Shown: positions 9,051-18,954, counted from the stretch's first letter. The stretch is 64,000 nucleotides of DNA from Leeuwenhoekiella sp. (GCA_002708845.1 PAPI01000001.1:399675-463674); one strand, 5' to 3'. Notes: a model not told the origin generated them from the letters alone. Program-made: numbers and translations.

Positions 9051-11246
9051 TTAATAAAGTGTTTTTAGCTTTTTAAGTTTGGCCTTCCAGATTTCAAGGG
9101 TTTTCTTATGCTCAGCAATATTCTTATGTACTTCCTTAACCATAGGGTTGTCATCAGGAACGTGTTGAAAGAAGCCCAGGTTGTTCTCTAACTGGTTGAT
9201 TTCAGCTTTTACTTCATCAATTTTCTTGGTGATAAAATACCGCTCTTTATTCAACGCCTGATTTCCATCTTCATCTGCAATGGCAGCAACCCGATTGTCA
9301 TACTTGATTAACTCTGATTCTTTTCGGCTTAAATCGAGTTTTTTGAATAAGCCATCAAGTACTTTATTGAATTCCTGCTCGATATTCTTTTTAGAATGCG
9401 GAACCCGACCGGTATCTTTCCACTCCTTAATTACAGATTTTATAGTTTTAAGGTCGTCTTCAGGTTTACCACTTAGTTTGAGCTTTTTAACCTTTTCCAG
9501 CAAAGCACTTTTATCCTCAAGATTTGTTTTCTCTTCCTCAAGAATTTCCTTTTTCTCAGCGTGCAGTTTATCAAAAAAGTGGTTACAGGCTTTTTTAAAG
9601 CGCTTCCAGATCTTATCGCTGTCCCTGCGTGGCACATGTCCTATTTTCTTCCAATCTGCCTGAATTTTTTTCATCAGGTCTATGGTCGCTTTTATGTCTT
9701 CATTGTCCTTGTTTTCTTCTGCAATTTTAACAAGTTCCATCTTTTTCTCAAGATTGGCGTATTGCTCTTTTTTCTGGTCTTTATAAAAGCCGTTTTTTGC
9801 ACGGTTGAACTCCCGGGTAGCTTTTTTAAAGGCTTTCCAGGTAGGTTCATTTTCTTTGCGGGGTACCTTTCCTATTTTGAAGAAATCTTCACGAAGCTCA
9901 TTTACCGTTTTCATTTGCTTTTGCCACTCTTTGTGATTTGAAGCAGGATTTTCAACGACTTTTTCTATTTCAGCGATAACCTCCTGTTTTTTCTCCAGAT
10001 TTTGCTCGTGAATCTTGTCAATATTTTTGAAATAATCCTGGCGGGCATCGTGAATTTTTCGGGTGGCAGCACTAAATTTTTCCCAGATTTCTTCGCGGTA
10101 TTCCCGGGAAACCGGACCTACCTCTTCCTTCCAGATTTTATGAAGCATCTGCAGCTCTTTAAACGCGCGGTTCACATCGGGTTCCTGAGCAAGTTCTTCT
10201 GCCTGTTCAATCAACTTGAGCTTTTTATCCAGATTTTCTTTAAAATCCTTATCTCTAAATTCCCGGTTTAAATGTAGAAAATCGTAAAAGTTCTCAATAT
10301 GATGATGGTAATTATTCCATACGAGATTATAACGATCTCTGGGAATATTACCGGCATTACGCCAACGCTCCTGAATGTCTTTGAACTTTTCAAAAGTGGT
10401 GTTAATACTGTCTTCACCGCCTAATTCATTTTTGAGCTCTTTGAGTTCTTCAATCAGCGCGTTACGGGTTTCCAGATTGGCATTTAAGTCTTTGCGTAAA
10501 TTTTGATAATACTGGTTGCGCTTGTCGCGGTACTCAAAGTACAGGGAGTTGAATTCCTTCTTAAGGGGACTATAATACCTAAAGTCAATAATATTACCGC
10601 CGTCTTCCAGAAAACGCTCTTTAGCTTCTTCCTGCTCATCTTCAAACTTAGAAATAAAAGCTGCTCGTAATTCTGATACGTGCTCTTTTATAGCCTGTAT
10701 TTTATGGTTGTTGAGAAGGTATTTAAATTCTTTGATGAGTTCTTCTTTACTCATCTTTTCATATTCTTTCTTAGGAATGCTATGGCGTTCTGCTGCAGAC
10801 TCGTCCTCGGTATCTTCATTTAAAGCATCTTCAAGATCATCTGAGTTTTCGTCCTCGTCAGTATCATCTTCAGCTATAAAATCATCATCTTCTTCACTAG
10901 TATCATCATCTTTTTTAGCCTCTTTTACGGCATCTATAGATTCTGTAACGAGTTCATCCTCCTTATCTTTAATTGATTCCGAAGTTTCAGCTTGAGTTGT
11001 CGTTTCCGGCTCAAGTGATTGAGCTTCCTCAATACTCGTATTGTCAGTATATTCTTTAACCTCTTCAGGTTCATCCACATCTTTGGCATCTTGAATTACC
11101 TCTATTGATTCGGTAACCAACTCCTCTTCAGAACCCTCCGTATTTTGATCCTTGGCTTCTGATTTTACAGGCTGATTTTCCTGTTTTTTATCGAGTTCAG
11201 AGTTATTTTCGTCGTTTTCTTTAAGGCTATTTTTTTCTTCAGACAT
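9051..11246 (-). CDS. DUF349 repeat protein with long acidic N-terminus
   Basis: A 731 aa soluble protein starting at ATG 11246 (an upstream TTG is less likely). Residues 1 to about 150 are low-complexity, acidic and Glu/Asp/Ser-rich, so probably disordered. The rest holds five clear DUF349 units of about 70 aa, each with a W...G.(V/I)PR-type core: RWRNAGNIPRDRYNLVW, WKEEVGPVSREYREEIW, FFKIGKVPRKENEPTW, DWKKIGHVPRRDSDKIW and EWKDTGRVPHSKKN. A degenerate sixth unit precedes them. The units are basic, long-helical and coiled-coil-like. The domain is widespread in Bacteroidota and Actinobacteria without an assigned function. The charge contrast between acidic head and basic repeats is notable. 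Confidence 0.9.
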   Translation of the reverse strand: MSEEKNSLKENDENNSELDKKQENQPVKSEAKDQNTEGSEEELVTESIEVIQDAKDVDEPEEVKEYTDNTSIEEAQSLEPETTTQAETSESIKDKEDELVTESIDAVKEAKKDDDTSEEDDDFIAEDDTDEDENSDDLEDALNEDTEDESAAERHSIPKKEYEKMSKEELIKEFKYLLNNHKIQAIKEHVSELRAAFISKFEDEQEEAKERFLEDGGNIIDFRYYSPLKKEFNSLYFEYRDKRNQYYQNLRKDLNANLETRNALIEELKELKNELGGEDSINTTFEKFKDIQERWRNAGNIPRDRYNLVWNNYHHHIENFYDFLHLNREFRDKDFKENLDKKLKLIEQAEELAQEPDVNRAFKELQMLHKIWKEEVGPVSREYREEIWEKFSAATRKIHDARQDYFKNIDKIHEQNLEKKQEVIAEIEKVVENPASNHKEWQKQMKTVNELREDFFKIGKVPRKENEPTWKAFKKATREFNRAKNGFYKDQKKEQYANLEKKMELVKIAEENKDNEDIKATIDLMKKIQADWKKIGHVPRRDSDKIWKRFKKACNHFFDKLHAEKKEILEEEKTNLEDKSALLEKVKKLKLSGKPEDDLKTIKSVIKEWKDTGRVPHSKKNIEQEFNKVLDGLFKKLDLSRKESELIKYDNRVAAIADEDGNQALNKERYFITKKIDEVKAEINQLENNLGFFQHVPDDNPMVKEVHKNIAEHKKTLEIWKAKLKKLKTLY

Positions 11247-11511
11247 CTGTTTCAATGTTAAGGTTCTTCATGATTTAATTAAGCTAAATTGATTACTCGA
11301 GCATCAATTCTCAGTTCAGGTGCATTTATTTTTTGCTGGCAAAAGCTAAAAAATAAACCCTGTGTTGGGATGCTAAAGATACCATTAACTAAGCAAACAA
11401 CAAGTAATTCCAGTTTCTAATCCCGGCCAAAGAAGCCTTAGGATTTAGCAAAGCGATTACTGGTGTTTGTAATTTAACGTGTAAAAGTGCAGTATGTTTT
11501 GAAGGGAAAAA

Positions 11512-12246
11512 TTATTTCCAAATTCTCCAGGCAGCTTCAGCCTGTTGTTTTAACATGCTATAGCCGTTTGTTATCATTGCACCCTGTGCTTTTCCATTTT
11601 TAAGGAATTGAGTCTCTTCGGGGTTGTAAACCAGATCGTAAAGCAGGTGTTTTGAGTTTAACTGTCTGTAGGATAGTTTAGGGCAATCGGTAACATTTGG
11701 AAAGGTCCCTAACGGGGTGGTGTTTATAATGAGTGTATATTTATTTAATACAGCAGGTGTCAAATCTTCATAGGCGAATTGCCCTTTCTTTGGATTACGA
11801 GAGACGTATTTAAATGAAATATCTTCCAGCTCTAAAGTGTATGCAACTGCTTTTGAAGCACCGCCCGTTCCCAAGATTAACGCACATTTATGATTTTGCT
11901 GCGATAAAAATGGTTTTAACGATTTTCTAAAACCAATATAATCTGTATTGTATCCCTTAAGTCTACCATTGTTAAGTCTTTTTATCACATTAACAGCTCC
12001 TATTGCGCTGGCATGTTTATTCATCTCGTCGAGATGTGGTATTATGGCCTGCTTGTAGGGAATAGTAACGTTAAAGCCCAGACACTCATCATCACGATCC
12101 TGAAGAACCTCCCTAACTTCTGCAATATTCTGGCAATCAAAATTTACATAAGAGGCATTAATGTCGTTCTTCTCAAATTTTTCTGTGAAATATTTCCTGG
12201 AAAAAGAATACTCAATGTTTTTACCAATGAGGCCAAATTTTAACAT
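11512..12246 (-). CDS. aroE: Shikimate dehydrogenase (NADP+)
   Basis: Reduces 3-dehydroshikimate to shikimate in aromatic amino acid synthesis. The 244 aa protein starts at MLKFGLIGKNIEYSFSRKYF. The substrate-binding S-F-S replaces the usual SLSP-type motif, as I recall for Bacteroidota. NVTIPYKQAI carries the catalytic Lys, NTDYIGF the catalytic Asp, GTGGASKAV is the NADP-binding glycine loop, and NTTPLGTFPN follows. The upstream in-frame codon at 12273 would add nine residues not typical of the family. Confidence 0.93.
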   Translation of the reverse strand: MLKFGLIGKNIEYSFSRKYFTEKFEKNDINASYVNFDCQNIAEVREVLQDRDDECLGFNVTIPYKQAIIPHLDEMNKHASAIGAVNVIKRLNNGRLKGYNTDYIGFRKSLKPFLSQQNHKCALILGTGGASKAVAYTLELEDISFKYVSRNPKKGQFAYEDLTPAVLNKYTLIINTTPLGTFPNVTDCPKLSYRQLNSKHLLYDLVYNPEETQFLKNGKAQGAMITNGYSMLKQQAEAAWRIWK

Positions 12247-12319
12247 AAGGGTTTGGGGTTCTTGTAAGTGCATGCGAAAATATTAAAATATTTGGGTAAA
12301 AATCGATAATCTTTAGAAA

Positions 12320-13336
12320 TCATACACGGGTGTTTTCCCCGTATTTGCTTAAGGCAATAACACTTATTATTCCCAAAAATATAAATATTGCAGCAGTAAT
12401 ATTGTGAGTTGAAAATTCGTGAGGGATATAGCGGTCGTAATTTTGTAAGATAGGATCACCTACACGGTCATATTGAATCGTGCCTAAGGAATCGCGTTCA
12501 AAAATGGGAGTCTTCCAGGGCCATACCACACCAAGTGAACCTGCGATGAAACCTATAATTCCGGCATTTGTTTCATTTTTAAAATGTTTAAGCAGATAGC
12601 CTAAAAAGTTAGAAAGAGTAACTAATCCTGTAACCGATCCTAAAGTAAACATTGCCAAAACTTTTAGCAAACGCACTCGGTAGGGGTCATCAATGAATGA
12701 AAAGTCAGCCTGAACCAGATCTGATAATGTGTCGTAAAGTGCATTTACCGAATCGACGAGCAATAGCACATAGTTGCCCAGCAAAATAAGAATAAAGGAA
12801 CCTGATAATCCCGGCAAAGTCATCCCCGAAACCCCAATAATTCCACAGAAAAATACAAAAATGAGGTTGTCATTTTGTGTTGCTGGTTCCAGGAGGCTAA
12901 TGGCTATACCTGTAATAACACCAAGTGATAAGATTAAAATGTTGCGGTTAGACCAATCATCAAAATCTTTGGCGATGTAGTAAATACTGCCTATAATCAT
13001 TCCAAAGAAGGCACTCCATACCTGTAAGGGAAAATGATCTATAGCCAGATCAAGTACTTTAGAAACGCTAAAATAACTAATTACCATTCCCAGAATAAGC
13101 AAGCTGAGAAACCGTCCGTTTATATAGCGTACAAAACTGCGAAAGCGACCACCAATAAGAAGTTTAAACGCATTTTTATTAATGCGCTGCAGGGAATAAA
13201 TAAATTCCTCATAAAAACCCGCGACATATGCAACCACACCTCCTGAAACACCGGGCACCTTGTTAGCCGCACCCATAGCGAGACCTTTGAGCACCAACCA
13301 GATTTTATCAGAAAGGGAGCGGTGTTTAAATTCCAT
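12320..13336 (-). CDS. DUF368 (PopT-family) polyprenyl-phosphate translocase, copy 2
   Basis: A 338 aa polytopic membrane protein starting at MEFKHRSLSDK. The N-terminal hallmark GAANKVPGVSGGVVAYVAG and the mid-protein repeat MTLPGLSGSFILILLGNYV form the duplicated re-entrant motif of DUF368. DUF368 proteins (PopT) were recently shown in other bacteria to recycle undecaprenyl phosphate across the membrane; that role is transferred here by family. The start lies inside the 3' end of the upstream paralogue (11 nt overlap), so the two are coupled. Copy 1 has 'AADVVPGVSGGT' where this copy has the variant 'AANKVPGVSGGV'. Confidence 0.88.
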   Translation of the reverse strand: MEFKHRSLSDKIWLVLKGLAMGAANKVPGVSGGVVAYVAGFYEEFIYSLQRINKNAFKLLIGGRFRSFVRYINGRFLSLLILGMVISYFSVSKVLDLAIDHFPLQVWSAFFGMIIGSIYYIAKDFDDWSNRNILILSLGVITGIAISLLEPATQNDNLIFVFFCGIIGVSGMTLPGLSGSFILILLGNYVLLLVDSVNALYDTLSDLVQADFSFIDDPYRVRLLKVLAMFTLGSVTGLVTLSNFLGYLLKHFKNETNAGIIGFIAGSLGVVWPWKTPIFERDSLGTIQYDRVGDPILQNYDRYIPHEFSTHNITAAIFIFLGIISVIALSKYGENTRV

Positions 13337-14306
13337 GCTCGTTTTTCGCTTTTGCAAATCGTTCAAGCAGAAAAATAGTCAAAAACCCGATAATCATAAG
13401 TGCTACAACCAGTATAATCTGAGGATTACCGTCAAAATTTTGAGGTAAAATGCTCCTTTCAATAAGAGGAACCTCGTGTCCTTCAGAATTTAAACGGTAA
13501 GAAAGCACTTCTTTCCAGGGCCAAACCTTATTCAGAGCACCAATCATAAAACCGGTAAGCAGAGCTAAGGTCAGATTTTGAAAATTTTGAAATAGATAGG
13601 TAAGCACCCGTGAAAATGCTTTTAAACCAACAATACAGCCTAATATGAATAAAAGCAATTTAAGCGCAGCGTCCTTAAGAACTTCAAAATCAAAGTGCAA
13701 AATAGCATCTACAAAATTGCGTACAGTACCCAAAACGATAGAGTACGAGCCTAATAAAAGTAATATGAAGGAGCCGGAAATACCCGGCAAAATCATTGCA
13801 ATAATTGCGATAAAACCTGATAAAAAGATAAACCAGTAACTGGCCTGCGTACTTAAGGGTTCTGCTATGGTTATGTAGTAGGAAACCACGATACCTATAA
13901 TTCCGGAAATAAAGACACCAATTGTATACGAGCTTATTTGCTTGCCTATGTAAACAATGCTTGCTACGATTAAACCGAAAAAGAATCCCCAAAGTAAGAG
14001 AGGATGATGATCAAGCAGGAATGTTATAAGTTTTGCTAAGGAAAGAATACTTATTAAAATCCCAAGGAAAAGAGCTCCCAAGAACTTTAAATTGTAGGTT
14101 TCAACCACTTTTGAGAAGCCTTGCTGTCTCCAGACCTTGAATATGCCTAAATCAAGATTGTCAATGGTTTTAATGAGCTCTTCGTAAATACCTGCGATAA
14201 AGGCTATCGTTCCTCCTGAAACACCGGGTACTACATCTGCAGCTCCCATTACCAGGCCTTTAAGAGTAATAACTGCATAATTAAGCAGTGATCTGTTTTG
14301 AGACAT
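13326..14306 (-). CDS. DUF368 (PopT-family) polyprenyl-phosphate translocase, copy 1
   Basis: A 326 aa polytopic membrane protein, first of a tandem pair of paralogues. GAADVVPGVSGGTIAFIAG is near the N-terminus and MILPGISGSFILLLLGSYS in the middle. The start at 14306 (MSQNRSLLNYAV) is chosen because a perfect -7 TACATTTG (14325-14332) overlaps the longer alternative at 14327, a TTG codon. The predicted role is undecaprenyl-phosphate recycling for wall and LPS synthesis, by family. The C-terminus overlaps the second copy. Confidence 0.9.
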   Translation of the reverse strand: MSQNRSLLNYAVITLKGLVMGAADVVPGVSGGTIAFIAGIYEELIKTIDNLDLGIFKVWRQQGFSKVVETYNLKFLGALFLGILISILSLAKLITFLLDHHPLLLWGFFFGLIVASIVYIGKQISSYTIGVFISGIIGIVVSYYITIAEPLSTQASYWFIFLSGFIAIIAMILPGISGSFILLLLGSYSIVLGTVRNFVDAILHFDFEVLKDAALKLLLFILGCIVGLKAFSRVLTYLFQNFQNLTLALLTGFMIGALNKVWPWKEVLSYRLNSEGHEVPLIERSILPQNFDGNPQIILVVALMIIGFLTIFLLERFAKAKNEHGI

Positions 14307-14324
14307 GAATTCTTGGTTAGGTCT

Positions 14325-14332
14325 CAAATGTA
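14325..14332 (-). promoter_or_regulatory. DUF368 pair -7 promoter element
   Basis: Minus strand TACATTTG, a perfect TAnnTTTG match, 18 nt before the ATG at 14306. It decides the start of the first DUF368 gene. No clear -33 TTG. Confidence 0.5.
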
Positions 14333-14401
14333 CTAAAGAAATATATAATGGAAGATTATAGCGATGTTAAGTGCAGGCTAAAAATCAACCGCACCGATTC
14401 T

Positions 14402-15811
14402 TTACTTGCCTGCTGAGTTGTTTCTGGCACGTTTTATTTTTTCTACAACAGATTTTTTAGCGTAGACATACGGAAACAGTTCTTCTAAAATGATATCATA
14501 GTCAGACTCCAGGCGTAATGCATTTTCTAAATGAAAATGGCCTTTATTCTCATCGTTCGTTGAAAAATATAGCCCAGCAAGACGAAATTCAATCTGTGCA
14601 GAATCAGGATAAAATTCTACGGCTTCCAATAAATTAGCGATTGCCGCTTCATTTTCGCCAAGATTGATCAGAATATCACAACGAGTAAGCCAGGTCTCTA
14701 GCTCATAGTTTCCCAGTTCAAGACTTTTTCGATATCCTCGCTCTGCTTCTTCATAAAACTTAAGACGGTTATTTATTTTCGCGTACCGCTTCCAATACAA
14801 CACATTTTCACCATCAATATTGATCGCTTTATTGATGTAATAGAGCGCATTTTGATAGTCCATCTTACGTGTGTAGAAATCGGTTATAGCAATCCAACCT
14901 TTATCCAATAAGGGGTCTTCTTTAACGGTTTTAAGAAAATACTTAATTGCCAGATCATCACAGGCCAGTTTTTGATAGCATTTTCCCATTCGCAAATAGG
15001 CGAAAGAAGTAGGATCATCAAGCGTCAAGGTAATCTGATAATTTTCAATTGCCTCGTTGAAACGGCCCAATTTTTCAAGCACTTTTCCCTTTTCAAAATA
15101 AGCGCCAATAAAAGTGTCATCACTTATAATGGCAAATTCATAGGCGGCCAGAGCTTTTTCATATTCTTTTAAATCGAAATATTGCTTACCTACCTGATGC
15201 CAGGCTACCTCGCAATATGGATTTTTATCTAAAAACATATTGAGGTAGTCAATCGCTTCCTCATGTTGCTCCAGAAAATCAAAGCAATAAATAACATTAT
15301 AAAGAGCAGAATAGTCTTCTTCATCAACTTCAAGACACTTCATAAAGTTGATTTTCGCATTTTGAAAATCGTCCAGAAACAGATATTCCATTCCAATTAA
15401 AGAATAGATATCTGCATCATCTTCAGTGATTTCGAGCGCCATTTCAAGCAATTCGATTGCCTTTTGATGATCGTCGCGTTTGGAGTAGATATTTGCTTTC
15501 TGAATAAAAACCTCTTCATTCTGCGGTTCAAGCTCATAGAGCGCTGCAAGCATGCGGTCTGCCTCATCGAGTTTATTTTCGAAAATGAGGATTTCAATTC
15601 TAAATAGCTTAAGATTAGAAGATGAGGGGTGCTGGTCGAGTCCCAGCTTTACAGCTTTCTTAGCCAAAGCAATCTTACCATTCTCGAGATAATGGTTCAC
15701 AATATTCTCAAATTCATCCGAATCGAAAAAAAGAACATGATTGGTCTTTAACATAGATTCAAAACGGGTGAGCGGGAAATTGTCTTCTTCGTGTTCTTGA
15801 TTGAATTTCAT
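14402..15811 (-). CDS. Tetratricopeptide repeat protein
   Basis: A 469 aa soluble protein without a signal peptide, built almost wholly of TPR units of about 34 aa (for example ALAAYEFAIISDDTFIGAYF, AIENYQITLTLDDPTSFAYL, ALYYINKAINIDGENVLYW). At least ten units are recognisable from about residue 35 to 440. It probably acts as a cytoplasmic protein-interaction scaffold. No partner domain or enzyme motif is present. It is encoded alone, 95 nt downstream of which lies the DUF368 pair on the same strand... the TPR gene is transcribed toward that pair's 5' side. Confidence 0.88.
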   Translation of the reverse strand: MKFNQEHEEDNFPLTRFESMLKTNHVLFFDSDEFENIVNHYLENGKIALAKKAVKLGLDQHPSSSNLKLFRIEILIFENKLDEADRMLAALYELEPQNEEVFIQKANIYSKRDDHQKAIELLEMALEITEDDADIYSLIGMEYLFLDDFQNAKINFMKCLEVDEEDYSALYNVIYCFDFLEQHEEAIDYLNMFLDKNPYCEVAWHQVGKQYFDLKEYEKALAAYEFAIISDDTFIGAYFEKGKVLEKLGRFNEAIENYQITLTLDDPTSFAYLRMGKCYQKLACDDLAIKYFLKTVKEDPLLDKGWIAITDFYTRKMDYQNALYYINKAINIDGENVLYWKRYAKINNRLKFYEEAERGYRKSLELGNYELETWLTRCDILINLGENEAAIANLLEAVEFYPDSAQIEFRLAGLYFSTNDENKGHFHLENALRLESDYDIILEELFPYVYAKKSVVEKIKRARNNSAGK

Positions 15812-15927
15812 ACACGTTGCTTTTAAAATTTCTGCCTTTATAAATTTAACAAGGATAGCAGGCGTACCTTGGTGACCTGGATATTGTTGTTAACAAATTA
15901 ATCAACAACCGGGCCTAAACCCTATAT

Positions 15928-17118
15928 TCAGGTTAAGTTAGACGTGATTTTGTCTAAAACCTTAATTAATGTACGACATCCCTTTTCAATTTCTTCATTA
16001 GAAATTGTTAATGGTGGTGTTATGCGAATAGCACGGGCTTCAAATAATAGCCAGAATAGAATGAGGCCTTCATCCTGAGCTTTAAGTATGGCTTGTGAGG
16101 TGATATCAGCAGAAGGCGTAAGGGCGGCAAGCATCAACCCCTTGCCACGTATTTCTTCAATTAAAGGGTGAATTAACAGGCTTCTGATTAGCTTTTCCTT
16201 TTCTAAAGCCTGTTGCATCAGATTTTCTTGTAAAATAGTTTTTATAGTGGCCAACGCAGCTGCCGCAATGACAGGATGACCGCCAAATGTGGTAATGTGG
16301 CCAAGCTTGGGATTGTTTGACAACAATTGCATATGCTCTGTTGAAGCGGTAAATGCACCTACAGGCATACCACCACCCATCCCTTTTCCCATAACCACGA
16401 TGTCTGGTACCACATTGTAGTTTTCAAAACCGAAAAAAGTTCCCGTTCTGCCAAAACCCGGTTGTATTTCGTCAAGTATGAGCAGAGCTCCTACTTCTTC
16501 ACAGCGTTTTTTTATTGCAGAAAGCCAACCTTCAGCAGGCTCTATAAATCCGGCTCCTCCCTGAATCGTTTCGAGCACGACGCCGGCTGTTTCAGACGTG
16601 ATGGCTTTTAGTGCATCAAATGAATTATAATCTATATGCTTTATTCCTCCTACGAGTGGCCTGAAGGGAGCTATACGTTCTTCAAAATTCATCAGGCTTA
16701 AAGCACCGTAAGTATTACCGTGATAGGCCTGGTTTGCCGAAATAATCTCTCGTCTGCCGGTTACACGTCTTGCAAGTTTCATCGCACCGTCTATGGCTTC
16801 GGTGCCGCTATTTACAAGATACGTTTGTTCAAGTGGATCAGGAAGCAATTCTGAGAGTAGTCTGGTCAATTGAACAGCGGGGCTTTGAGCATATTCCCCA
16901 TAAACCATCACGTGCAGATACTTTTCGCTTTGCTCACGTATGGCATTAAGCACATTGGGATGCCCGTGGCCAACACTGGTAGCAGAGACCCCGGCAACAA
17001 AATCAAGATAGGCTTTACCATTCGTGTCGTATACATAAGAGCCTTTAGCGTGCGAAACTTCCATGGCTAAAGGGTGCGGCGTGGTTTGCGCCTGATATTT
17101 TAGAAAATCAGCTTTCAT
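15928..17118 (-). CDS. Class III PLP-dependent aminotransferase (acetylornithine/aspartate aminotransferase family)
   Basis: A 396 aa fold-type I, class III aminotransferase. Visible features are the phosphate-binding NSGTEAIDGAMKLAR, the LILDEIQPGFGRTG block with the PLP-binding Asp, and the Schiff-base Lys in VMGKGMGGGMPVGAF. The ITTFGGHPV loop is intact. Substrate cannot be fixed: candidates are acetylornithine, 4-aminobutyrate or similar omega-amino donors. Its start overlaps the end of the ostA-like gene by 11 nt, an arrangement I recall as conserved in Flavobacteriaceae although the functions seem unrelated. Confidence 0.88.
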   Translation of the reverse strand: MKADFLKYQAQTTPHPLAMEVSHAKGSYVYDTNGKAYLDFVAGVSATSVGHGHPNVLNAIREQSEKYLHVMVYGEYAQSPAVQLTRLLSELLPDPLEQTYLVNSGTEAIDGAMKLARRVTGRREIISANQAYHGNTYGALSLMNFEERIAPFRPLVGGIKHIDYNSFDALKAITSETAGVVLETIQGGAGFIEPAEGWLSAIKKRCEEVGALLILDEIQPGFGRTGTFFGFENYNVVPDIVVMGKGMGGGMPVGAFTASTEHMQLLSNNPKLGHITTFGGHPVIAAAALATIKTILQENLMQQALEKEKLIRSLLIHPLIEEIRGKGLMLAALTPSADITSQAILKAQDEGLILFWLLFEARAIRITPPLTISNEEIEKGCRTLIKVLDKITSNLT

Positions 17119-18940
17119 TATCGCTGTTTACAGAGTCTTTTACTTTATCCTGAGGTAATTCCCGCAGTTGAGGCACGGGGGTACTTTCTTCCTCGTCAGT
17201 AGCACCCGGTTGTAAAGTGGCTTTTTCATTTACAGGTACTCCTATGCCGGGCGCATCTTCCTCCCGGTTTTTAAAGTCAGAAGGTTTGAGTCGCGAAGCA
17301 CCCGGTATATCGAGTTCTTCTTCCGGAATACTGTTGTCAAAGAAATCTTCTTCAATTTCAGGGAGTGGTATTCCCTGAATCTTAGTTAATGTAAAAGGCG
17401 CTTCACCCTTAAAAATATCTTCTTTAGTAAGTAGCCGTTCATCACCACGCCAATTGAGTCCCGGAAACTCCCGTTGATCTTTCGCGAATTTCGTTAGTGG
17501 AAACACTTCGCCATCTACCTGACGCCATTTGGTAACTTCAGTAAGTGCATTCTCTTCAAGGATTGCAGTTATTGACGCCGATTTACTTTTATCAACGCCC
17601 TGAAGCATACCATCTTCACCTCGCATAAAATTGATGCTTTCAGCATTTTTTACAATGTCAATCTGATGGAGGGCATTGTCTTGAAAAGTGCCAAAAAGCG
17701 TAACTCCCTTTACCTGATTATACCCTAATTTATCCGGCTGATCATATAGAGGGATGGTGTCTTGCTGTGCCAGGAATGCGTTCTCAAATACCCGAAGCGA
17801 ATCGAGTTGCTCTGTTTTCGTATTGCTTTTTAAATGAATACTGTCACCGGTCATCTGGCTAAGACCACTCCATAAAATGGGTTTGCCAATCATTTGGGTA
17901 AGACCTGTTTCCTGATTGATGTGAATCGAATCGCACTTACCGCTAAGGTCGCTTTTAAACAGGCGGACGTTGTAGTAACCACGCACGATTCGTTTGTCGG
18001 GGACTCCTGTGACGACAAGACGATCGCCGTGCACATAAACCGAATCCTGTTCCTGAACGGTAATAGCCACTGCTCTTTTAGTAATAAAAACGGAATCTTT
18101 CGCCTTATATACTTCGGCATAATGCCCTTTAATAATGCTGCTGTTGGCGGTGTCAATTACCCGGATATTGTTTGTTGCCGAAGCAAAATTGGTAGGCCGG
18201 TCAAAATACAAACTGTCTCCAAAAACTATACGGTTGTCATAATCTATACGGGAATTTTTTACAAAATATCCATTATCATTACGGGTATCATAATAGCCCC
18301 GCTCGCAGTAAACCGTGCTGGTTTCACTGGTGATTGTTGAAGGTCCATATAGGTAAGCAACTCCGCTTTCTGAATAAAAATCAAGTTGCTCACTATCTAT
18401 CACATACTCCGGATTGGTAACGACCACATCCTGAATAAACGAATATTTATCCTGATCCAGAAAGTAGCGGCCAATTTTACTTGTAATGACACTAGCGGTG
18501 TCTCTTAAAGTTCCACCACTGCGATAATAGGCCTGTTGTTTAAGGCGATCAAAATAGAGTGTGTCTGTATCCAGGGTAGCTGTAGGCGTTTGCAAATTTA
18601 CCTTACCTGAAGCCCAGGCAAATTGCGTATCACCATTGTACTCGGCATAATTGCTTCGCATACTTATGGTATCACCCTGATTCATGCGCACATTACCTAT
18701 GGCGCGTACAAAATTTTCATTTTTATAATGAAAGGCTAGATCGCACCACATTTCAATTCCTTTGTGTACAATATATACCTGATTGGTATTTTTGTACATC
18801 ACTAAAGCCCCGGGATATTTTTCTTCATCGATTTGCGAAATGTCTGAAGTAATATCCAGTTCTTCTCCTTCCTGGCCTAAAGCCGAAAGAGAAACGAGTA
18901 AGCTTAAGATAATTATTGATTTCTGTAAAAAACCGGGCAT
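17108..18940 (-). CDS. OstA/LptA-like outer membrane LPS-transport protein
   Basis: A 610 aa exported protein. The start at 18940 gives a good signal peptide (MPGFLQKSIIILSLLVSLSALGQ) and lies 14 nt after a perfect -7 element, while the longer ORF start at 19000 does not. The N-terminal half is a run of beta strands of the LptA/OstA jellyroll type (NVRMNQGDTISMRSNYAEYN, VNLQTPTATLDTDTLYFDR). These repeat as paired 'build-store-lose' strands to about residue 400, suggesting an extended periplasmic bridge. The C-terminus is Pro/Glu-rich. It is expected to bind or bridge LPS during transport; that is inferred from the fold family. Confidence 0.85.
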   Translation of the reverse strand: MPGFLQKSIIILSLLVSLSALGQEGEELDITSDISQIDEEKYPGALVMYKNTNQVYIVHKGIEMWCDLAFHYKNENFVRAIGNVRMNQGDTISMRSNYAEYNGDTQFAWASGKVNLQTPTATLDTDTLYFDRLKQQAYYRSGGTLRDTASVITSKIGRYFLDQDKYSFIQDVVVTNPEYVIDSEQLDFYSESGVAYLYGPSTITSETSTVYCERGYYDTRNDNGYFVKNSRIDYDNRIVFGDSLYFDRPTNFASATNNIRVIDTANSSIIKGHYAEVYKAKDSVFITKRAVAITVQEQDSVYVHGDRLVVTGVPDKRIVRGYYNVRLFKSDLSGKCDSIHINQETGLTQMIGKPILWSGLSQMTGDSIHLKSNTKTEQLDSLRVFENAFLAQQDTIPLYDQPDKLGYNQVKGVTLFGTFQDNALHQIDIVKNAESINFMRGEDGMLQGVDKSKSASITAILEENALTEVTKWRQVDGEVFPLTKFAKDQREFPGLNWRGDERLLTKEDIFKGEAPFTLTKIQGIPLPEIEEDFFDNSIPEEELDIPGASRLKPSDFKNREEDAPGIGVPVNEKATLQPGATDEEESTPVPQLRELPQDKVKDSVNSDNES

Positions 18941-18954
18941 AGCATATTTTGATG

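Noticed and set aside
9280-9941. Long open frames on the strand opposite the DUF349 gene
   Set aside because: They lie entirely inside a well-supported gene, have low-complexity content that mirrors its acidic/basic codons, and carry no recognisable domain.
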